DNA of 64,000 bases from Daucus carota subsp. sativus (taxonomy: Eukaryota > Streptophyta > Magnoliopsida > Apiales > Apiaceae): contig NC_030387.2 of the NCBI RefSeq assembly GCF_001625215.2, positions 28,036,517 to 28,100,516 of the forward strand. Direction: 5' to 3'. Under the pieces are notes generated by a model. The model searched no databases. It was not told where the DNA came from and worked only from the letters and a program-made list of their open reading frames with translations. Each line of letters starts with the position of its first letter. The first letter of the stretch is position 1. Of the stretch, positions 1-10,500 are shown piece after piece. The translations under genes and the position numbers were made by a program.

Positions 1-7
1 CTCTAAG

Positions 8-820
8 GTGTCAACAATCATTAATCAGATTCGAAGTTATGGAGATACTTTGGATGATAAAAAAGTTGTTCATAAAATTTTAAGAAGCCTGCCAACGAAA
101 TTCGAGCATGTAGTAGCAGCGATTGAAATTTCTAAAGATTTGTCCAAATTAACGGTGGATGAACTTATGGGCGCTCTTGAAGCTAACGAGGAAAGAATTC
201 ACAGATTCTCAAATCAGCCCCTAGAGCAAGCTTTTCAAGCAAAAATCAGCATAAGCAACAAAAATGGTGAAGTAAATCAGGAGAACGAAGCACGAAGAAA
301 CTACAGCAGGAATCAAAATACTAGAAGAATGAATCAGAAATTTCAAGGAAGAGGAGGAACACGAAATTTTAATCAAAAAAGCAACTTCAACAATTCCAAA
401 TGTATCATCTGCAAGCGATCAAATCATGAGTCAAAAAATTGCAAATTCAGATGCAAAAGGTGCAAAGTTTCTAACCATTCTCAAAGAGACTGCTGGTTCC
501 AATACAGAACTCAAGCAAATGCAAATTTTTCGGAGGAGAGTGAAGAGACACATGTGACTTTTTCATGTATGAATGACCAGCAAGTGCAGAAAAGGTGGTA
601 TATTGATAGCGCTTGTAGCAATCACATGACGGGCAGCAAGGAGCTTTTCTCAGAGTTTGATGAAAGCCATAAATCTGAAGGAAAGATTGGAGATGGAAAA
701 ATGCTGAAAATTGAAGGAAAAGGCATCATTACATTCTGCTTTAAAGAAGGTATGAGTCTAAACATCGCTGATGTTCACTACGTTCCTGAATTAACTCAAA
801 ATTTGTTGAGTATTGGCTAA
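8..820 (+). pseudogene. copia gag and aspartic protease remnant
   Basis: This open segment carries the C-terminal half of a copia gag. It has two CCHC zinc knuckles (C-x2-C-x4-H-x4-C, about residues 132-145 and 149-162), which bind RNA in the virus-like particle. The aspartic protease starts near residue 198; its active site reads D-S-A followed by C-S-N-H-M, where the usual motif is D-S/T-G. A stop at 818-820 and another near 931 cut the protease from the integrase. The Gly-to-Ala or Cys changes around the active Asp fit decay of a non-selected copy. The frame is already open at the window edge, so the first Met is not the true gag start. Confidence 0.9.
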
Positions 821-935
821 CTGATGCAAAGAGGATTCTCAATAAATTTCGATGATGAGCATTGTGTTATTTTTGATAAAAAAAAATCCACAGTGGCAAG
901 AATTAAAATGATTTCAAACAAAATGTTTCCTTAAA

Positions 936-1842
936 ATGCCACTGGAACGTCACATTTCTCTAAAAGTTGCGAAGAACGATGATTCATTTTTATGGCATCT
1001 GAGGTACGGACACCTCAATTTCAATGGCCTTAAATTATTAAAAGACAAGAATATGATTGTAGGCCTGCCTTCTATCGCAAAAATCAGTGAAGTTTGTGAA
1101 GGTTGTATATATGGAAAAATGCACAGATTGCCTTTTCCAAAAACTGCTTGGAGAGCAAGGGCTCCGCTGGAACTAGTTCACTCTGATATTTGCGAATCGA
1201 GGACTCCATCCATCAATGGCAGCAAATATATTCTCATGTTCGTGGATGACTACACAAGAATGATGTGGGTGTATTTTCTAAAGCAAAAATCTGAGGCATT
1301 CAGCTCTTTTATCCACTTCAAGGCGCTGGTATAAAATTAAAGCAAAGCTAAAATAAGAACTCTCAGAACTGATCGTGGTGGAGAGTTTATATCTCAGCCT
1401 TTTCTTAGTTACTGAAAGAAAAAGGAATAAGGAGGCAGCTGACAATAAGGTATAGTCCTCAGCAAAACGGTGTTGCAGAACGAAAGAATCGAACAATAGT
1501 GGAAATGGCCAGAAGCATGTTGAAAGGGAAAGGATTGTCAAATATTTTCTGGGCAGAAGCTGTTAATACAGCTGTCTATCTTTTAAATATCTCTCCAAGG
1601 CAGTATTCAATACTTACGAAGCTTGGCATAGGCAGAAACCAGAAGTACATCAACTCAAAGTGTTTGGATGCATCGCCTATTCTCATATTCCAGCACAACA
1701 TAGAGAGAAATTTGATGAGAAAGGTGAGAAGCTGCTCTTTCTTGGCTACAGCGAAGAATCAAAAGGCTATCACCTTTTTAATCCTGCCACAAAGAAATTT
1801 GTGATCTCCAGAGATGTAATTTTTGATGAAACAAAACAGTGA
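936..1842 (+). pseudogene. copia integrase remnant, frameshifted
   Basis: Pieces in different frames encode the copia GAG-pre-integrase and integrase. The first (936-1334) holds the zinc-binding H-x3-H ... C-x2-C unit (residues about 21-60: HLRYGH then CEGC) and the start of the catalytic core (HSDI, then VDDYTR with a conserved Asp). After a stop at 1332-1334 the core resumes in another frame near 1420 with the Q-Q-N-G-V-A-E-R-K-N motif (1461-1490), which contains the catalytic Glu. The end lies in a third frame (1660-1842). Integrase would insert the cDNA; this copy is inactivated by stops and shifts. Family assignment is sure; the exact positions of frameshifts are approximate. Confidence 0.9.
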
Positions 1843-2015
1843 AACTTTCAAAACAATGCATCTCAACCATCACTTCAGAATGTGCCAACAATATCTCCAG
1901 AAATCTTTGAAGATGTTGTCTTACCAGAAGAAGGATCAAGATTCACAACTGAAGACACTACGGATACGGAAGTACTTAGACATCGTTCAATTCAAAATTT
2001 TATGATTCTTGTAAC

Positions 2016-3795
2016 GTGGCATTCTTTACATGTGACCCAAAAAATTTCGAGGATGCTGCAAGAGAAGAAACTTGGAGAAAAGCAATGGATGATGAGATTA
2101 CTACTATAGAGAAAAATCATACGTGGAAACTTGTTAATCCTCCGAAAAATAAAGATGTCATAGGACTAAAGTGGGTCTATAAGACAAAATACAATGAAGA
2201 TGGAACTATCCAAAAGCACAAGGCAAGATTAGTTGCCAAGGGATATTCTCAGCAACCAGGAATTGATTTCACTGAAACATTTGCTCCGGTAGTGGTTCGT
2301 ATGGAGACAATCAAATCTGTACTGGCTGTTGCTGCTCAATTTCAGTTACCAGTCTACCAACTTGATGTCAAGTCAGCCTTTCTTAATGGAGAGCTCCAAG
2401 AAGAAGTTTACGTGGAGCAGCCTCAAGGGTACATCAAAAAGGGGCAGGAAAAGAAGGTTTGTCGTCTTTATAAAGCCTTGTACGGGCTGAAGCAGGCGCC
2501 ACGTGCTTGGAATGCTATGATTGATGGTTATTTTCGAAAAAATGGTTTCCAGAGAAGCAAAAGTGAGCCATCCTTATATGTTAAAAAATCTGGTACGCAT
2601 GATTTTCTCATTGCATGTTTATATATGGATGACTTGATCTATATGGGAACTAATGCTAAATTGGTGGAAGATTTTAAGAGATCAATGAAAGAAGAATTTG
2701 AAATGACTGATCTAGGCCTTATGAAATACTTTCTTGGTATCCAAGTGAAGCAATCTTCTGGTGAAATAACATTATGTCAAGAGAAGTATATTGATGATTT
2801 GTTGAGGAGATTTCATATGGAAAATTGCAAGCCAATGGATACTCCTATGGCTGCAAATCTAAAACTACAGCTTGATGATGGTGCAACAAAGATTGATGCA
2901 AGGAGATATCAAAGTCTTGTGGGATCGCTTATTTATTTAACAAATACAAGGCCAGATATAGTTTATTCGGTTAGCCTAGTATCAAGATTTATGCAAGAAC
3001 CAAGCAGCTTGCATTATTCAGCAGCGGAACGCATTCTTCGTTACTTGAAGGGTACTAAGAATCATTGGGGCCGTTTGGGTTAGCTTAAAAGAAGTGACTT
3101 CTTGCTTAAACTAAAGAAGTGGAGAAGAAGTGAGAAGTAAATAAGTTAATAAAGTGTTTGGAAAAAAAGTAGAAGCTGTGAGAGAGAAGCTAGCATTCTC
3201 AGCTTCTTAAAAGTGCTTCTACTTATTTCCACAAACAGATCAAGAGAAGTAGAAGTTAGAAGTAGCTATTACTTCTCTGAAACAAACACGCCCATTGTCT
3301 GAAGTACACAAAAGAAGAAAATAACAGGCTGACTGGTTATACTGACAGCGACTGGGCTGGTTCTATTGATGATCGCAAAAGCACTCTAGGTTATGTATTT
3401 TTCTTAGGAACAAAGTCTATCTCATGGTCATCCAGAAAACAGAAAACTGTTGCACTTTCTTCTGCAGAGGCAGAATATGTCTCGGCTTCAGATGCAGCCT
3501 GTGAAGCAATTTGGCTCAGGAGAATACTTAATGACGTGGAACAAGTTGAGAAAGGGCCGACTACTATATTGTGTGACAACATGTCAGCAATTGCAATGAC
3601 TAAAAATCCTGTCTTTCATAGCCGCACCAAACATATTGAGCTACGTCATCACTTTTATTCGGGATCTGGTGCAAGATGGAGAAGTTTTGCTAAAGTTCAT
3701 CAACACAAATGAGCAAGTTGCTGATATTTTCACAAAATCAGTCTCAACCGAGAAATATACAAAATTCAAGGAAAGTTTGGGAATTACAAATTAAG
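2016..3795 (+). pseudogene. copia reverse transcriptase and RNase H, split by an insertion
   Basis: The reverse transcriptase (2016-3066) is open over about 350 residues with the copia landmarks: K-A-R-L-V-A-K-G, then F-A-P-V-V, then the Q-L-D-V-K-S-A-F-L-N-G motif, and the catalytic Y-M-D-D box near 2625-2636 (usually YVDD). The RNase H part (3298-3795) carries T-G-Y-T-D-S-D-W-A-G and the A-L-S-S-A-E-A-E-Y block with the catalytic acidic residues. Between them a 225-bp element (3068-3292) has been inserted; it adds a stop. Outside the insertion this is the best preserved part of the element, with one further frame break near 3660. Confidence 0.93.
3068..3292. mobile_element. short inverted-repeat (MITE-like) insertion inside copia pol
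   Basis: This 225-bp non-coding segment starts GGGCCGTTTGGG and ends in the near complement (ACAAACACGCC). The body is built of inverted AGAAGT/ACTTCT runs, giving a strong foldback. The direct repeat CATTG (3063-3067 and 3293-3297) flanks it, and removing one copy restores the pol reading frame, so it is a true insertion. A 4-5 bp duplication does not clearly fit hAT (8), Harbinger (3) or Mutator (9); the terminal GGGCCGTTTGG resembles many plant MITEs. Superfamily is left open. Confidence 0.8.
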
Positions 3796-3801
3796 AGGGG
3801 G

Positions 3802-4067
3802 TGTTAAAAATAAGCTAATTTGTAATTCTCTTGAATTATCTCTAAGAGTCTAGATGATTCTAGTTATAAGTAATGAGTCAAATATTCAATGTAAGCAATG
3901 GAAGGTCTCCTGAACTTATTCATGAACCTTATTAATGATCTAAACTCATAGTCTTCCTAGTCTATCTATATAAAGACTAGATGGATCAGTTGTAAATCAA
4001 GCAAGCAAGTAATAATATATAAAGAAAAGCTTTCTGCCTTCTTCCTTTATCAATTCTGATCCCAACA
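3802..4067 (+). repeat. copia 3' LTR
   Basis: Directly after the polypurine tract, a 266-bp segment begins TGTTAAAA and ends CCAACA, the usual TG...CA LTR ends. It contains a TATA box (TATATAAAG near 3966-3974), as expected for the LTR promoter and U3/R region. The 5' partner is outside the window, so length and identity of the pair cannot be checked. Confidence 0.85.
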
Positions 4068-4385
4068 GTATCTCCCTAGTCATATAAACACGAACACCGA
4101 GGAGTTTGTAAAGTGCTAAGTATAGAGTACGTTGCACCTATCTACAAGTTCGGGCTTTTAGCACAGTAATAAAAGGTCTAATCCTAACAATTGGTATCAA
4201 TGCGAGAAGGTAGCCATCTATTGTTAATATTATGGCTTATGGCATTTGTGTCCAGCATCTCCCTATTCATATAATTAAACACGAACACGAGACTCTTATA
4301 ATGTCCTATGTATAAGAAAATAAGGTTACACCTTCTCTACAAATTCGGGCTTTCAGGGCAGTGGTAATCGTCTGATCTTAACACT
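4068..4385. repeat. two diverged LTR-tail-like copies with a primer-binding-site-like motif
   Basis: Two related blocks (about 4068-4190 and 4258-4383) share ATCTCCCTA-TCATATAA, ACACGAACAC, CTACAA-TTCGGGCTTT and a final CTTAACA/CCTAACA. The first is followed by TTGGTATCAATGCGAGAAGG (4191-4210), which resembles the tRNA-Met primer-binding site TGGTATCAGAGC found just after copia 5' LTRs. They may be remnants of a different LTR element, unrelated to the copia element on the left. Inference only. Confidence 0.45.
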
Positions 4386-4737
4386 CGTTTGTAGTTTTTA
4401 ATGTTGTAATGCGGTTTTATGCCAATTTTGTTTTGCAGAACTTCTTCTTCTCCGATTCACATCATTGGATACTTTGATTTTGTAATAATATAATTATATA
4501 GATTATTACATCACACCTATTTGATTTGGAGAAGTTTTACGATATGCAGTAAAAGCGTTCATCTTATATTACTCAATTACATTTCGCTAAGAAAGACGTT
4601 TGTAATTGTATAAGAAATCTCATTACAAGACTTCAACCGATACATGAAGGATAATGGCTACAAGGCCACATTTATTGATCATTATAAAACATAGTACTAT
4701 AATTAAGATATGCAGCAATAACTGATGAAATACATAA

Positions 4738-5070
4738 TCATATGTTGCTGCATGCAGTTAAAACTCTGTCCACTGCAGTTTGAACACTCATGTTCCTAGG
4801 TTTCAGAGAATCTGCTTTGATGACCTTGCATAGGCAAGCTGAAAGGTCTTCTGCAGAAAGGGACTTCAATGTGCTGCAGCAAAGCCGAATGGCGACAGGA
4901 GCCACGCCGCCACCTAGCACAACCCCACAGGCTCCTAGTCCTATAGGATTTACGCGGCAGTTACTGCAATTGAGATCAGAAAGAGGACTTGGACCCAAGA
5001 CTTGGCCATGCGTTAGGGTAAAGAAGAGGATGTTGAAAAGCACAACGTAAGTACTAGGTGTGGAACTCAT
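4738..5070 (-). CDS. small secreted cysteine-rich protein, hydrophobic-seed/LTP-like family
   Basis: A single-exon gene for a 110-residue protein. The ATG at 5068-5070 is chosen; an upstream in-frame TTG at 5094 is not a likely plant start. Residues 1-22 form a signal peptide (short polar start, hydrophobic core, cut likely after THG), so the product is secreted. The mature part has eight Cys arranged C-x2-C-x9-C-x15-CC-x13-C-x-C-x25-C. The CC and CxC pair and the L-K-S-L-S-A-E-D-L region are typical of the AAI/LTSS fold (hydrophobic seed protein or 14-kDa proline-rich-like domain), which binds lipids or coats cell walls. Unusually the last family Cys is absent, since the protein ends three residues after Cys 8, and there is an extra N-terminal Cys. 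A TATA box lies 75 bp upstream. The exact role is unknown. Confidence 0.85.
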   Translation of the reverse strand: MSSTPSTYVVLFNILFFTLTHGQVLGPSPLSDLNCSNCRVNPIGLGACGVVLGGGVAPVAIRLCCSTLKSLSAEDLSACLCKVIKADSLKPRNMSVQTAVDRVLTACSNI

Positions 5071-5144
5071 GGTTATTATGTTGAAGGAGTTCAAAATACA
5101 AGGCTAATTTGCAGTGATGATGAAAACAAATGATGATGTTGTGG

Positions 5145-5152
5145 TATTTATA
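5145..5152 (-). promoter_or_regulatory. TATA box of the cysteine-rich protein gene
   Basis: The minus strand reads CTATAAATACC here, a good plant TATA box 75 bp before the ATG at 5070. Initiation about 30 bp downstream would leave a 5' UTR of about 45 nt. Confidence 0.65.
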
Positions 5153-5831
5153 GACTACAAACTGAAGAGAAATCCATAGTAATTTATAAATGCATGTAAT
5201 ATACTTCTTCAGTAGTCCCGTTTAATTCTATAACTTTCTTTTCTCTGCTTGACACGCAATTAATGCTTTTATAGAATATATTATATATATTGTAACTTAT
5301 TTTTTAAAAAAATTTTGTCTAAATAAAATTAGAACATTCAAATTTTTATTCACAAAAAAAAAACTTAAAAATAAATTATAAAACTATATTTTACACGAGT
5401 GTTAAAGTACGTGTCACGTGTTCGTCCTTCGTCCTTCAGTTATATAATTCAGGAGACCGGGAGAATAATCCTCACAGTTCTGGGCAAGAGAAATCAAAGC
5501 TGAACAAATGAAAATTGTGTCCTTTATTTCATTATATTTGTTATATAGGACAAGCGGACAACGGACACGATATAAGAAAAGGTAAGTTAATTTTTGTATA
5601 TAGGTCTGAAAATGTACATGACCTCAAATGTACCTTAATTCACCGCATTTTAGCCATTCAAACATAGCATCAATGTGGACAGTGGTACTACCAAATGATC
5701 TTGTAAAATTATGTAAAAGAACCAACCATCTAATTAGATGACCAAACAAAGGACTAAACCACAATTCCTTGCGATAATTACTTGAACCGGCCAAGCACAT
5801 GTCGTCTTAATTAAAACAAAGAAAATAATTA

Positions 5832-6103
5832 CTCCCTCTGTCCCATTTTAACTGCTTTTTTAGAGAGATGCACACAAACCAACTTTTACATTTATTGAGG
5901 TGTTTATTTGAATACTTTTACACAGCTACCCCTCATAAAGTCAAACTAAACTACAATTTGTATTGCATAGAAAATATAAGCTGCATTAATGAGGGGCAAA
6001 ATTGAAATTCACCTACCAAATAGTGTATGAAAACAAAAAAAAGTCACTTATTTTGGGACAACAATCAAATTCTAAAAAGGCAGTTAAAATGGGACGGAGG
6101 GAG
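5832..6103. mobile_element. Stowaway-type MITE (Tc1/mariner)
   Basis: Terminal inverted repeats CTCCCTCTGTCCCATTTTAA (left) and its near-perfect complement on the right (ending GGGACGGAGGGAG) enclose 272 bp. TA dinucleotides at 5830-5831 and 6104-6105 are the target duplication. CTCCCTCYGTCCC is the hallmark Stowaway end. Non-coding. Confidence 0.92.
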
Positions 6104-6372
6104 TATATAACAAAAAATAAATAATAAATAAATTTGATAAAATCTAAATATATTATCATAAATATTAGAAATCATAACCTTTTACTTAGTTATAATAAAC
6201 ATTCAAGAATAATGTCCAAAACTTTATAAATTATATTTTTAAGGCTTGTACTGATATTTATGGTGACTGTAATGACCATCTTGATAACGTTTTCAGTTCG
6301 ATTATCAACCTAATACATTAAGCCCACAAGATAATTAACCCTTATTTTAAGGATGCACAGTGATTTCAAAAA

Positions 6373-6573
6373 GGGCAATGCTAGAGACCCCAAAAACTTT
6401 TCCCAAAATTTGTTACCAAATGACGTGGCTAACAAGTGGCGAAATTTGATTGGGTGATTGATGAATCTGCAGGGGGGCCTCATTATTATGGGAATGAATG
6501 CAGCCAATGAGATTTTGCCACGTCATTTGGGAAAAAAATTTGGGATAAATATTTGGGGTCCCTAGCATTTTCC
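6373..6573. mobile_element. Mutator-like MITE with 9-bp target duplication
   Basis: Inverted arms of about 60 bp (left GGGCAATGCTAGAGACCCC, right complement GGAAAATGCTAGGGACCCC) enclose 201 bp. The 9-bp direct repeat TTTCAAAAA stands on both sides (6364-6372 and 6574-6582), the duplication length typical of Mutator elements. No coding capacity. Confidence 0.85.
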
Positions 6574-7523
6574 TTTCAAAAAAGCGATGACTTGTGTATA
6601 GTGAGAATTGAGAAGATGAAACATGTTCAAATTAGATGAAAGACTGACAACTGTATATTGTATCCTTCGTTTTATAGTTTTAAATAAGATATATTCAGTA
6701 ATTATGACAAAAATAACAATCGCTATTGGCACCATACGCTTTTTAACGGAGAATCAGGCCACTTGACAGATGAAATTTGTCATATTACTGTCATTAAAAG
6801 ATTATTTTACAACCCTACTTTTAGAATAACGATGAGGGTGTAATTTGTTGGTGGATCAAAACGGGAATGAGTGATATATTACGGGTCACCTGGTAAGGAT
6901 GAATTATCCAACAATGAACGAGGCTCCTATTTCATTAACCGGACTCGATCATCTACCATAACTCCATAAGAACACATCCTAAGTTGCAGGTTTCAATTTT
7001 GTTTTTGATAATCAAATTGTAAAAAGAAACTTTCGAATATTAATCAGTTGTCAAGAGTAAATGGATAGTGGTCATAGTACCATTCACGAGCCATAAATTT
7101 TGGGCAGAATCTTAATCTTACAAGCGTTTCAAATGTTCAGTATTCCAAATCATCAAGCAGGTATATGCAAACTGTTCAAAGAGCCAGTAGCAGTTATCTA
7201 AACTCTGAAATAAAAGGTTCTCCTTCAGAGGTTTTTCGTACATCTCTATAGTAAAGATTTAAAATGAAAAACTAATAGACTACTGGATCTAAGCACGCAA
7301 TCATTCAGGAATTCCACACACATTACTGGTTGAATGCTGAAAACTGTCGTATTCCTTCTCCGGTTCATTTGCTGATTATCTTAATATGTGAATCAGACAC
7401 AACAAGCTCTTAAGTGAAGGATCCTCCCATTGCAGGTGTGGGAACTGTGTACGTCATCATTAAAATGACGCATAATCAGTAGGAATATACTTGCAGCTTT
7501 CACATTGAGAATTTATGGTGTTT

Positions 7524-10500
7524 CTATGGCTTTAGAAGGACGATAACACGATGATGCCCAATTCGGCTTTCAGTTATACGTCCAAGGTGACGAAGGACCT
7601 GTAAGAATTACATATCAAGTTAATATTAGTATGCATGGATCTAGAAAAAGGACTTGTTAATTGTTATGCTTGTATAACTGTCCTCCAAGTATTACATAAT
7701 GCAGCAACTCAGAATATTTAATTAGAGGATTTCCTTGCTTTCTATTAGTTTGATTACAGATCTCCAATTTCTCTTAAAATTTCACATAGATTATTAATAT
7801 TGTCTGCTACACTATAACATTTTTTAGAAAACCAAAGGAATAGCTCAAAAAGGCGCAATTACTTGTAAATGCCTTTACTTATACATTAAAATAATACAGT
7901 AATGCTTATGTTTCACAATGCTAACTGCATATTTGAGTTTAACGATGAAAAATGCAAAATAGAAGTACAGTAGTACACATATGTAAGCCAGTTTTAAGCA
8001 AATAAAACTATAATTTGACCAACATTCGTATATATTGCCAATCCCAATTTCTCCAAAGGGATAGATTGATATTAGTATATTACTAGTCCAGGAGCCTGGC
8101 ATAAGGGGGCTATTAGCTAAATATATAGCTTACAATATTAGCTAAAAATGGACTGTTGGACTTCTATTGAACACAATTTTTAGTAATACTTTCTTGTATG
8201 TGGGGCATATATTTGTCCAATAATAAACTACCCTAAGTGCAATGCATTCTACAAAATATACAAGTAATAAATTAAACTGACAGCTAGAGGATTATAATCC
8301 AAGATCAGTGAGCCTGCAAACAAACATAAAATGTAAAAAAATGACTTCTAATGTGGCAAGCAGTACTTTATATGGCTGGTTTTACTGGACATGCTCCTTC
8401 TTCTTATTTATAAATTTCAGGACATGCTCTTTATTAACCAGTATACAGAGAACCAGCTTACTGTTAGTATTGCTTTTCCAGTATTGTCAAGCTTGAAGGA
8501 AGGTCCTTTAATGTCAGTTTCTAAAAAGAAGTGCTTGCCCTTCACAGCATCTGTTCCTGCAATGTCTCTCAATTCCTGCAGTGTCATAGGACAATTAGCT
8601 GTACTTTCAGATCATATAATACTAAGCTCGAAGATATCACAAATTGTAGAGACATGCCACAAAGCTGAATACTACGTAATGTCAGTCCAAACTATGAATG
8701 CAGTCCAAAACTGGGAGGTACTTGCAGTAGATTGCATGGAAATGAAGTGTTATATCATATAAAATCTAATTGGGGAATCAAAAGTTTTTTAAACATACGC
8801 ACATAAGATACATACCATAGCTCTGTCCAAAGTAGCTTCTGTCAACTTCAGAAAGAAACATAATAATTTTCAGTAGACAAACAACAAAATTTAATTAATC
8901 AAAAGAAAGCAGAGGAAGAGGAGGTGATTTAGACTGAGCAACCTTCTTCCTGGGTGCTGTAACAAGTTGGGAATTCGCTTCAGCATAGGTAGCCATGTCA
9001 CTGATTGCTGCATTGACCTTTTCTAAAGTTAGCCGTCCTTTCATATACCTGAATATTGCAGAAGAGGATGGTAGTAATTATATTTTAGCACTAAAATATC
9101 ATGAAATATATTTTAAATACTAATTCGTTACTTTAAAAATACACAACTAACGTGAGATACACTACACATTATATATCAGTATATCACTACACATTATATA
9201 TTACTAATGTTAGTCAAATTTTAATAAGTATATTTTATGTATCAATACTTAATTAATCCATATAGAGTATATAACTCATGAGCATATTCATTGGAAATCT
9301 ATCCAAAAATTTGCTTGTAGCCTATATTGCCTTGAAAAGGAGAGATGACGGAGTTACAGATCCAAGGTACTAATAAAGCAAAAATACGGAGCAACTAAAC
9401 AAGAACGATAAGTAATATAATTGAGTTGATTAATATCTATAAGTTATGACTGCTGTAAAAGAAGGTACTCAACAATTACTAATGGCACTTACGAAGACAA
9501 TGAATTAAGCTCATCAGCAGTAATGTACCATAGTGGTGGTGGGCCACGACCCTTCTTCTCCTGCGAAGGTACACATTGTGAGTAATCATCACAAAAAAAC
9601 ATCTCAAGTTTGTACATATACAGGGTCACCAAATTCTTTAATCTGGATTCGATTACTGGTCATAAAATTTTCAGGATGAAAGATTTAAGAAAAATGATTC
9701 TTTGATTCAACCAAAACCAAAATCATGAATTTTGCATAGGTGACCATATAGTCAAGCTGCAACAGATAGATCACAGCAAAGGGCATCAATAAAAATGAAC
9801 AACATTATTTACCAGAAAGTGTAAGGAATTGCCTTGTGGATTTGACTACAATTAAAAAAAAAAAATAGTTTTCTTAACTGAATTTTATTTTACATGGTTT
9901 TAATTAATTAACTGACACTTGGTACATACTAGTGAACTTCAATATCTACGAATCCATGAGCGTTTTGCCATGAGTCCCCTAGTAACCTCAAACTATGGAA
10001 TTGTGTGTCGAGATCAAATAACAAGGATCAGTTCAAATTAAAACACATTTAGGCATTAGAAAGTCTCACTTTAGGTAATGCTGGAGGCTCCTCGTAGTTA
10101 AGTGAGATGAAAGGGATATCCTGCTTGTTTTCAGGTTGCACACTGAAATACAAGAAAATAAAATATTGGGAAACATCCCTCATTCACGAACAAAATAAGA
10201 TTGAATCATTAGTAAAATGAAAACCTACATTGTCCTGGGTTCATGATTATTAGTTGAAATTCGTTCAGGCGGATTAGAGGGCACATAGGCAGACATCATT
10301 TGGAGTTTCCTTTGCTGCTGTAGCGATGCCTCAATCAGTTTCTGCATTCATAATTTCAGACCAATCAGCCAAGTCATACAATTCATCATCTATACCTGAC
10401 AAACCAACAATTATTATATATTTTTAAGAAGCATGCCTTCTTTACGGTTCCAATCATTTTCAAGTTTACATATATATATCATACATTCAAGCCGTATATA

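Larger units (their letters stand above)
1..4067 (+). mobile_element. Ty1/copia LTR retrotransposon, partial, degenerate
   Basis: A copia-type element whose 5' LTR and start of gag lie outside the window. The order gag zinc knuckles, protease, integrase, reverse transcriptase, RNase H, polypurine tract, 3' LTR is that of Ty1/copia (integrase before reverse transcriptase). Stop codons and frameshifts near 818, 930, 1335, 1420 and 1840-2000 break the single polyprotein into pieces, so the copy cannot encode a working polyprotein. The polypurine tract (about 3793-3801, ending in GGGGG) abuts the LTR start at 3802. A small inverted-repeat element (3068-3292) sits between the RT and RNase H parts. 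The 5' target duplication cannot be tested because that end is missing. Confidence 0.95.
5153..7523. other. intergenic region between the cysteine-rich gene and SKA1
   Basis: No gene is recognisable. The region is AT-rich and contains a Stowaway element (5832-6103) and a Mutator-like MITE (6373-6573). The part 6600-7523 holds no clear coding or repeat structure and includes the 3' flank of SKA1. Confidence 0.6.

Noticed and set aside
4790-5050. Plus-strand frame over the cysteine-rich gene
   Set aside because: Shadow of the minus-strand gene, which has a signal peptide, conserved Cys pattern and TATA box.
6310-6507. Minus-strand 65-codon frame
   Set aside because: Overlaps the Mutator-like MITE and shows no family similarity.
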